Source: Hyalella azteca (taxonomy: Eukaryota; Arthropoda; Malacostraca; Amphipoda; Hyalellidae). From it: DNA of 64,000 nucleotides. The notes beneath the pieces were generated by a model. That model saw only the letters and a program-made list of their open reading frames with translations, did not search any database and was not told the DNA's origin. Each line of letters begins with the position of its first letter. Position 1 is the first letter of the stretch. The DNA lies in contig NW_025939655.1 in NCBI RefSeq assembly GCF_000764305.2, forward strand, positions 1 to 64,000, in the 5' to 3' direction. The position numbers and the translations under genes are program-made. Shown here piece by piece: positions 54,901 through 64,000 of the stretch.

Positions 54901-57900
54901 GGTCTAAGTTACCCCGCCGGTCTAAGTTACCCCATTTTACGGTAATGCTGATGCAAATGCCCCAATGCCTTACAATAAACATGGGATCTCCAGTTAATAT
55001 TTCACTCAGATTTGTCAATGGTTTCAATAGTTTTGGTTGTTGTTTGTTAATTTGTTTATCATATGTGTATAACAAATGATATAAAATTAATTTTTGTTGT
55101 TGTAACATTGTATTTATGGCCACTTGAAGTGCCTGCTCACTAGCTATGATGATATTTACTAGCGTTGGTAATATTAGTTATGCAGTCTGATTTTGACTAG
55201 TCAAAGCTTCAGTACAAGGCAGGCAAGATTAAGATGACACAATAATTGATTTGCAGACCTAAAATTTATTATCTTGGGTGCTAATTTGGGGAGAAATTTT
55301 TTGAATTTAATTTTAATTTATTCAATGTTTATTTCATGGACTTTGGCTTGGTCCTCAGCTTTGAGCTGAGGTGGAGTTGGTTGTTGCTGAAAACAACTTG
55401 TTTTGTTGTTGCATCAGATGAGTGATCTGCTATGGGTTTGTTGATTGAGCAATGGTGACTTGATGCAATGTTGAGCAATGGTGGTTGAAAAACGAGAATG
55501 CAGTCTATTTCCAATACCGTAAAATGGGGTAACTTAGACCGGCGGGGTAACTTAGACCACTTTTCGTTTTTTTAGCAAAAACCCCCACAACTCAAAAACA
55601 ATTTGACATAGAAAAATTTTGTCAATAGGCATTAAAGGCCTAATACTGAGGCTACAAAACACAATAGAAAGATTTGAAAAGTTTGCATATCTAATAGGTT
55701 AAAAAATTAAAAATGTGACCCACGAAAAAAAACTATTATTTAAAGCCTGTCAGAGTACCCCCTCCAATTTTTTTATTTATTGGTTAAATAACTCCAGGTT
55801 TTGATGCATTGTGGTAGAACTCTTCTAGTTACATATGCAAATGACAAATTTTAGGAAAGTGTCACAGTTTGCAAATGGGGGGCGCCGCCCCCAAATGGGG
55901 TAACTTAGACCACCTAATGTCAGCCCTGACGGGGTAACATAGACCGGCTTGGAAGTTAATATAAAATTACCATATATAAAATACTTTATGTTTGACACTC
56001 TTTTTATGTTTTTTTTTTATGTTTCAGACTCTACAGAGTCTTATATATGGTAATTTTAACTTAATTTCCAAGCCAGTCAATATTACCCCATCAGGGCTGC
56101 CATTAGGTAGTCACATTTTCCTCATTATGGGGCGGTGCCCCCATTTGCAAACTATGACACTTTCCTAAAGTTTGTCATTTGCATATGTAACTAGAAGAGT
56201 TCTACTACAATGCACCAAAACCTGGAGTTATTTGGAGTTATTTTACCAAAAAATATAATTGATTTTACCACCCGGTCTAAGTTACCCCAAGAGCTGGGGT
56301 AACAAAGACCATCACTTTTTTTGAAATTACATAAAGACTATGAGAGGCAGGACCCAGCAATTTATGGTGAGTGAAGCTAGAGTATAGACCTGTGTTTTGC
56401 ATGTTTCAATTCAAGTTTAATTTAGCTAGTAGAAAATGGCATCATTTATAAAAAAAAGTGGTCTAAGTTACCCCATTTTACGGTATACCACTTAGAGTTA
56501 GCAAGCTAAAATTGTTCATGAATTTCTTGCAACACTTTTCATGGATGTTTGATGGATTTCTCAGATTATTTGTTATAAACCTATCAAGCTTCAATGAAGT
56601 TGGCTTAGTGGATGGATAAAACTTGAATAGTTTGATATTTTATTTGACACATATTAGTCTAGACTTATTTTTATTTTATCAACTTTCTAAAATTGTAATT
56701 CTTACCTCAAGTTGCTGCTCATGAGAATGGCATGTTTATGTGGGGTTTTTCTAGTGATTAAGTCTTCCTAAGAATGTAATACAATTTTTGTCATCAAAAA
56801 CCCTAATAAACACATTTTGTGCGCACAAATCTTGTCTTGGTGATCATGTGTGAGTAAATAATAATTTGCATGCAGGGGGTTCAGGCTCTATGGAAATTAA
56901 GTTGCATTTGAAATAAATTTATTAATTTATCTGATATATTTGCCTTCTGGTTTGTAGGAGGTGGCAATTAAGTTGGAGCAAATGAAGGCCCGCCATCCAC
57001 AGCTGCTCTATGAGAGTAAAGTCTACAAAATTCTCCAAGGAGGAGTTGGTATCCCTCATATAAGGTGACCAAACTAACCTTCACTTCTACTCTTAATGGA
57101 ATAGGTTTGCATTGCCTGCACAATCTGAATGTCCTGGAATTGCAATTATTAGTATTATTGTTGTTTAATCTCATTGTCTATTCTTGCTTGATTTGATGCA
57201 CTAGGGAGCTATTTAAGAACAATTAGTGGGTTATTTGGATAAATACAATATTCATCTAGAGGTGTCTTAATCAAGATTTTGTTTCAAGGTCTCCTAATGA
57301 TTTTGATGTAAATATTTGTCTGATTCTCAAAAATTGACATGCGTTGTCCTCCTGCTCATGATTGGGTTAGGTACACAAAGTGTTAGAATTAACCTTTCTT
57401 GATTTTTTCTTTTAAATGATTCGTGTTCCTGCCCTTGATTATCAGCCTAATAATTATTATAGAAATAAACTTAAGATGGACAGATGTTCAATATTTTTAT
57501 TGAAAGGAAATGTCTGTGCTTTGTAATGAGTAGTTTGGTGCTGCCTAGGCTTCAAATAACAATTAGTTTATTTGGAAGCCTTACTTTTTATTTTATTGCA
57601 TTTGATATAATTTCTTGTATAAAATGTTTGAATGTGGTGCAGATGGTTTGGCCAGGAGCAATCTTACAACATCCTTGTGATGGATCTGCTGGGTCCTTCT
57701 TTGGAAGATCTCTTCAATTTCTGCAGTCGCCGCTTCACTATGAAGACTGTGCTCATGCTGGCTGACCAGATGATTGCACGTGTTGAGTTCATCCACACCA
57801 AAAACTTTATACACAGAGACATTAAACCTGGTCTGTATATGTACTATCCTGTTGTTTTTTGTAATGGAATGCTCAATATTTCTCTACAGAAGCTTTGAAA

Positions 57901-60680
57901 CTGGGTTGTGTATAGCATTGTTATTGTTGCCTTTGGTGGTGTGATTATAGCAATTTCCTCGTGATTACTAATCTTCTGAATTTGTTTTGTGGAACTACCC
58001 ACCTTCAATTTGTGACGTTTTCTTGATGCCAGTGCCTGACAATTCTTTTATGTTTGTAGAGTGAAATTTCTGACAACTTGCTACCTTGTTCAGAAACTTG
58101 CATTATTGATGACAATTTCCACCTCACCAATTTTTAATTTAAGACAAATGTATTTATTTTGCCTCATAGCTTCTTTGACCATGTCAGTAATGTAAAAAAT
58201 TGGTCTCTTAATCATTCCAATTTGCAGACAATTTCTTGATGGGCATTGGACGTCACTGCAACAAGCTGTTCCTCATAGACTTTGGGTTGGCAAAGAAGTA
58301 CCGCGATACCAGGACACGTACGCATATTCCCTACCGGGAGGACAAGAACCTCACTGGCACAGCAAGATATGCATCCATCAATGCGCATCTTGGCATTGAA
58401 CAGAGGTAGCCTGGCCACTCTACTTGTAGACTCTGATATATTATTCAAAAGCTTATGAGCTCAATCGTTTGAATCTATCTCGATATGACACTAGTTGAAG
58501 ATTAATTGATGCTGCGCGGCCATTTATTAAAATTGAGTCTAGGTACTTTATTGCCTGAATTTAGTTTTGAATTTACCTGTTATTTGCAGTCATACTTTCA
58601 TTGCATTGAGTTGATGGTTTCAAGTTTTCAGTTTGATCCAGATGTCCGTTTAACTAGCTGTTATTCTATGAAAAATATTTTACTACAGTTAATCAGTCAA
58701 TTTTGAATTCAACTTCATTATATTCAAGTCAGTTTATTGCGGGCCCTGTAATCAATTATTTCAGCTCCTTGATAACCTTTGGCTTTATACTATGCTTTCA
58801 TCATTAATTTGTTTAGCGATAAACCCTTAATGAAGAGCATCTTCTTCAAAAGAGGCAGGAAACATTTTTTTATAAAATCTCTATCAGTTATGAAGATAGA
58901 ACACAGTAGCACTCAGAACTGCACTTCTGGAAACACTTCTGGCAGCTCTGCTAAAATGTTTTACGCAAGTTGAAATTGAAGTATTATGCATTGGAATTAT
59001 TTCATCTCAAATGTTGTATGTGTGAACTGGTCGATATTTAGCACCCCTCCTCCAGGCAAGGTTTGGAAACTTGAATGTTCTTCTCGTCGTGTGAAAGAAA
59101 AACTCGTCCAAGGCAATGTCAGAGCTTGAAAATTTTTAATTTTGTTGCTTAAATGTTCTCTTGAAACATAGTGAATCTAAAGACAACTCAATACTGTAAC
59201 TTTTCTTTATGAGATGTGCCTATCTTGTAATTTGTACCTCCATGTCCACTATAAGCAATAAGCACCAACATGGCAGCAACAGCTCTTCCAAGCAATTGTT
59301 TTTGATTTGAATGCTTGATATGCATTCAACATGTCATCTTTTATCTTGATTAGAACAAATGGAACAGTAAACGCGTTTGTCTCCTCTCCCCGCCTTTCAA
59401 TATCTGCCTGCTCAAACCAGGCGAGTCTTTATTTTGTGTCTGCTTTAGAGCTATCTTCATTACGTGCATTCATCACTTCTGACATCATCAATAAATAAAC
59501 TCACCATATTTATGCCTCAACTGTTTTCAGCTTGTTAAGAACGGTTTTTGTTGATTATTTTTTTATTTTTGCTTTGATAGCTGTTTTCTGTTGGGTTTTT
59601 TATTAATCTCTGTAGTTTTTAAATTTTTCTTTTATTTAATATAAGAATGTTTTTCTTCTTTCCAGCCGACGTGACGACATCGAATCCTTGGGCTACGTGC
59701 TCATGTACTTTAACCGCGGTAGTCTGCCGTGGCAAGGCTTGAAAGCTGCCACCAAGAAACAGAAGTATGAGAAAATCAGCGAGAAGAAGATGTCCACTCC
59801 TGTTGAGGCCCTTTGTAAGGTGAGTATAAATCCGGCCGGCCACGCCCTTACTAATGTTGGCTCGGTCTGAAGCGCTAGAAATCTCTCTCCTACTACCAAT
59901 GTTATCTCTAAAAGTCTTTGCTATCCTCTGTATGGTTAACCCAAGATATTCTGTTTTGTGTAGGTAGTTCAAGAGAATTTGAATTTCATCTAGTAATGGA
60001 ATTTTTGTTCGTGTTCGACCAATTTTATGATGCACTTCATCATAAAGATGATATATTTGTGTGTAAACATTACAATTATTATGGAACTGGTGGGAAATAC
60101 ATACATTTGATTTCTTTTACATGTCTACATTCATAATGCCAATTCTCAAACCAGAATTATTTTTACAGGCCTTCCCTGCGGAGTTTGCAATGTACCTTAA
60201 CTACTGCCGAGGGCTGCGGTTTGATGAGCCCCCTGACTACATGTACCTTCGTCAGCTGTTCCGCATCCTGTTCCGCACCCTGCACCACCAGTACGACTAC
60301 ACCTTTGACTGGACCATGCTCAAGCAGAAGGCAAATAACACTCTGCAGAGCGCGGCGACTGCTGCCACAGCACCTGGGGCCACCGTACCTACCCTCACAC
60401 AGCAGCCTTCAGGTGGGTGGTGAGAATAATTCAGGTTTATTCATCATTATTTATGCTTCTCCAATGATTAATACCGATCAAATAATAACGCCAATTTTAC
60501 TGTGCGCTGTTCTCAAATCAACTGTGGTACAAGTATATCTAAATTTCCGAACTTTTCCCTGGAAATCTGAATTTTATTTTTGTGTGCAGGTCACTAGCAT
60601 CTCAAATCGATCGCTCTCGGAGACCCCTTAGCAACACTGATGTACTTTTCTGGCTCCGGCTGCTGAAGCTACAGTTATGA
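51955..60680 (+). CDS. CSNK1A1: Casein kinase I alpha
   Basis: Seven exons: 51955-52080, 56958-57064, 57643-57830, 58228-58405, 59666-59819, 60169-~60416/60419 and 60590-60680, giving 363-364 residues. This Ser/Thr kinase primes beta-catenin and Cubitus/Ci-type substrates in Wnt and Hedgehog signalling. Motifs: glycine loop [11 protein letters not shown] (25-35), Lys47 in VAIKLE, HRDIKPDN (Asp137), DFG at 158-160, [39 protein letters not shown] and the long CK1 C-lobe helices ending [10 protein letters not shown]. The catalytic domain is almost identical to the vertebrate enzyme and lacks the vertebrate L-insert. The tail is Ala/Thr-rich. Exon 6 has three overlapping donors (after 60412, 60416 and 60419) and a read-through TGA at 60421, so the C-terminus is ambiguous. 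Intron 1 (4.9 kb) holds three TIR elements. Confidence 0.95.
53401..53760 (-). mobile_element. Foldback-family TIR element, copy C (360-bp internal deletion form)
   Basis: Ends CCGTAAAATGGGGTAAC and GTTACCCCATTTTGCGG, flanked by TA on both sides. It is inverted relative to copy E. It retains that copy's outer ~180 bases at each end and lacks the ~600-base hairpin core. Lies in CSNK1A1 intron 1. Confidence 0.9.
54681..54942 (-). mobile_element. Foldback-family TIR element, copy D (262-bp internal deletion form)
   Basis: Same ends as copy C (CCGTAAAATGGGGTA and TTACCCCATTTTACGG) and flanked by TA/TA. Its deletion is larger: the sequence jumps from CTCTAGCTTCAG directly to TTATGTGGCCTCAG. Lies in CSNK1A1 intron 1, 0.9 kb from copy C. 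Confidence 0.9.
55517..56483 (+). mobile_element. Foldback TIR element, copy E (intact, 967 bp)
   Basis: The ends are CCGTAAAATGGGGTAAC and GTTACCCCATTTTACGG, flanked by TA/TA as expected for Tc1/mariner-type insertion. Inside, 55780-55978 pairs with 56042-56240 as inverted arms of ~200 bp around a ~63-base loop (GACTCTACAGAGTC nearby). It has no transposase frame. Lies in CSNK1A1 intron 1; this is the best-preserved member of the family. Confidence 0.92.
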
Positions 60681-63600
60681 CGTTCTATAAAACAGCTACA
60701 ACTGCTGCCGCTCTAGCCACAGCTTTTAAGCGCGCTACTGGTATAGCCAAGTTGAGAATGCTTGATCTGTCGGCAGTAAAGCTACGACTCGGCAGTCCAG
60801 CCAGTGTCATGTCAAAAGCTGCGGAAACGGGCTCACTCACTACGGCTTTCTATATACATTACCTTTGCTTCTTTTTCCCCCATGTCTTTCCGCATCTTTT
60901 CTCATAAGACAGTCTAATTATTCATTGCCCCAAATTCTTCATTATTTTTTAAACTTTTAATCTTTGTTTATTCATCTCTGAGGATTTTTCATTTTCAACC
61001 CTATGCGTTTCATTTTTGCACCTGGGACTTATCTACAATATTCTCCTCTTTTAGAAATTGCCCAATTGTTTCTTCTTTAGGATCTCAAATATTTTTTTTT
61101 ACATGGGATGCTATTGATTTTCTCTGAGGGAGGTTATTTTATTTTGTTGAACTAGTTTCTTTTTTTCATAGTTTGTTTGACATGATTAGTTCTCGAGTGG
61201 CTCATTCTGTCATGAACTAGTTTTGAAGTTCTGCCCTCGTCACGTCAAACTAATGTAACTTCACTCTAGGAAACCATTAATTAAACAAAATAAATATTCT
61301 AGATTTTAGAGGTCATACTTTATGGATGATAAATGCTGTAAATATTTGCCTAGTGTGTTGACCATTATTTTTATTATGATTTTCATTGATAATGAATGAG
61401 AACGTAGGTCGGTTCTTTGCCACTCAGAACGATCACGCGTTTCTTTTCTTGCTTGCCTGACAGGAAATCTAGAGATAAAGATGCCTGGAATAATGTTGCG
61501 GCAAAAAATGAAGTCTGTGTAAATATCGAAGTAAATGATGGAATCAACTTGGGTTGCGAAATGCGTGTTATCTGTAATGATATCTATCGAAACGTTGGAT
61601 CAGAAACCTCTTGCAAATAAAAAATTGTCTTTTTCTCATTTTGGTTTCTAAAAGCCACTTATACTTTGATTAGTAGAAATTTACATCTTACCAACTTTTT
61701 TGACTTTGGAGCTTGATTGGGATTCAATGGAGCAGAATAATAAATATTTGAAATGATAGTCAATGAAGTGCTAACCCTCCGGGTATTAGGCACAGTAAAT
61801 TCTTCCTCTTGATAACCGTTATAAAAGGTTAATAACGGTTGTGTTGAATTCGACAACAATGTCTATTGGCATAAGTAATATTTGATAGACTGAACATGGA
61901 ACTATGACCGCACTTTTCAGGTGGGCTAGATTTGTGGAAAGTATTCTTCGGGAGCGTACTTAACCTTTGATTATTGGCTTAATAGATGTGTTCGGGACGT
62001 ACTAGCTACCACTCCTGGCTTATTAAATGAATGAGACGACAATGCCCGTTGTGTTTCCTAGGTCATGATTTTAGAACATGGAAGACATTGTTGTTCTTGA
62101 AGTCGTCTCCCCCGTCTATCTCTCTTGCTCTGTTCTTTTTCTGTCTATGAGCTAGTATATTAACTGGTGATCTGGTAGAGCTTTCATGTTCTGAACTGAT
62201 TGGTTATCGATATTTCCTTGTGGACGTGTAACGATACCGTTAATAAATAAGTGATGCTGTAGATAGCTGCACTTTTGGGATTAGGGTCACCTTATTAGTA
62301 GATGCTTCGATATTTCGTGTAACCAATATCATTTTAGACACGTGCTGCTTTATTTTGATCAGTGATTAACGAGCATCGCTTCAGAAAAGCCTCGTCTCCA
62401 TGACGAACTTGGTGAGGCTCAATGTTGCGTATTGCTTGTCTTGAAGGGATTATGTGCATAGTGACGCGATCATGGAAGATTTCCTTGTACCTCCGTACTC
62501 TAGGCTTATGGTATAATACTAATAATAATGTTAATGTTAGTAAACTTATTTGCTGTTGTCTCGGAATGCAATGGTAATTTAATCGAAGGCTCCTCACATG
62601 CCCATTTCTTGTGACAAGAAAGGCAGCTCCGAATGTGAACCACAAGGCGGATTTTTAAATGCTGGGAAGCTGACAACACGTTAGAATTGTAGACGAAAGT
62701 AAATATTTGAAACTGGAAGTATTGAAATTTTTGTCACGATTTTCACCTGCTTAAATGGGCGACTAATTTTTGGAGTCATCCTTGAAGTTGATCATCGCGC
62801 TAGTAAGATAAAGACTTGCCCTGTAGGATGCGTCTCGAATGAAGATACGATTTGACTGATGTAGGAAGTTAGTTTCCCGACGTCAAGTATAGATTTTTGT
62901 CAAGAAACCGCGTTCTGAACGATGCTCTTTGGTCAAAGCCTTTAAACTAACAAGGAATTTCCAGAGAGTATTGCTTGAGCATCACTAACCTTGTATCTCA
63001 TCTGCTGTACGTCAGCGTAGTTCCTTGATAGCGTAACAAGCGCGCCTCCCGAAATAAAAGTCCAGGACCGCTCGTAGTCACCTTCCACTTGTCATCCTAC
63101 GAGTTCTCTTGTGTTGCGGCCGCACCGGCCGTTTCCTACGTGCGTGTCCACTTGTGCTTACATATGCTTGGTGTATGTAGAACAAAGATCCCGTGTGCAT
63201 TTCTAGACATATTGTGATATTTTATCTGTGAAGCGATGTTTGGTTTTTACTGCGAGTTTCTACCTGACGGCTTCTTCCGTTGTGTTGACTTTCTTCATAA
63301 CTTAGATGATGTCATGTTTTCGTTTACTCGTGAGTGAGCGTACATTAGCTAGCACCACACCAACACTGAAGCTGAAATACTGCACTAACGTAGGCATCGT
63401 TGTTTTAATGAATAGTTGTATTATTGTTTTTGTAAGATCCCTTCACTTGTATCGCTTTCAGTATCGAAATCGTGTTAGTATATCTTTGAAATACATCATC
63501 TTAAGACTCGATTCATTGAAATTCATTACCATCGCCTTTTTACTGCATCGCTAGCATTTCCTCCAATATAATATAGGTAATGCATCGCCCGTTTTATTTT

Positions 63601-64000
63601 CTCATCCTAAGTTATACAAGATAATTTACTGAGTTGAGTAATTTTATCGTTCGCAAATCCATACTTTTAAGCTCAGCCCCTTTTTGAATCAAGCTTGAAA
63701 CTTTGCTGCCAAGTAAGTCTCGAATAAAAATATCTCCAGATAATCGAGGAACCCTTTAATTATAATGCACTTCGTTGATTACACATTCACCATCACTTTG
63801 GACTCTTGAGTATTGGTTGTTGACAGTTCCCTCACTCCTGAAATTCTGTCCACGATATATCTTTAGATCGCGCAGTGCTTGTTCTGGGCACGTTGGCGGG
63901 TCAAACCAAACCGTTTAATTCTGCTATGAGTCATTAAATTGAGGCTTGCGTTATTTACTTTTGTTTTATCAAAATTTCAACAGAGCAGAATGTATATTAG
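60681..64000. other. 3' flank of CSNK1A1, no gene recognised
   Basis: Begins with the CSNK1A1 3' untranslated region; an AATAAA at 61289-61294, about 610 bases after the stop, is a candidate polyadenylation signal. The rest has short unspliced frames with no recognised family (for example 61417-61620), no arrays and no transposon ends that I could identify. Confidence 0.55.

Noticed and set aside
57593..57814. Minus-strand ORF over CSNK1A1 exon 3
   Set aside because: Shadow of the kinase exon containing HRDIKP.

Overview
Eukaryotic nuclear DNA, AT-rich (introns and intergenic), with long introns, GT-AG splicing, many minisatellites and scattered transposon relics. The proteins are animal-like. 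The spliced genes and TA-flanked inverted-repeat elements suit an arthropod, probably a crustacean, but the species cannot be named from sequence alone. It is an assembled scaffold: there is a 52-N gap (32741-32792), single Ns at 6645 and 25350, and an embedded Illumina Nextera mate-pair junction adapter (25367-25404).

Five spliced protein genes, all on the + strand, were reconstructed exon by exon: (1) 12866-19127, LRWD1/ORCA-like WD-repeat protein (8 exons; no leucine-rich-repeat N-terminus seen); (2) 23953-29196, CFAP298 (C21orf59/Kurly), a ciliary dynein-arm assembly factor (7 exons); (3) 31405-40618, HADHA, mitochondrial trifunctional protein alpha subunit (4 exons, one of 2 kb); (4) 44033-46559, mitochondrial initiation factor 3 (MTIF3-like; 4 exons); (5) 51955-60680, casein kinase I alpha (7 exons). 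They are unrelated housekeeping or ciliary genes and do not form a pathway or operon.

The first 12.8 kb has no recognised gene; it holds a 315-bp tandem duplication, an LTR-like segment, three minisatellites and a foldback transposon. The intergenic stretches at 19.1-23.9, 29.2-31.4, 40.6-44.0, 46.6-51.9 and 60.7-64.0 kb hold simple arrays, a tRNA-derived SINE head, a LINE 3' fragment and otherwise unrecognised AT-rich DNA.

The most striking pattern is that tandem duplications cluster on splice junctions. In LRWD1, CFAP298 and MTIF3 many introns carry a minisatellite that includes, begins at, or ends next to the 5' or 3' splice site, so several exon-intron boundaries exist in 2 to 10 copies. 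A second theme is a family of TA-flanked inverted-repeat elements (five copies), whose long forms contain ~200-bp hairpin arms and lie partly in transcribed introns. A hAT-like element in LRWD1 intron 6 has a perfect 8-bp target duplication and a duplicated empty site nearby.
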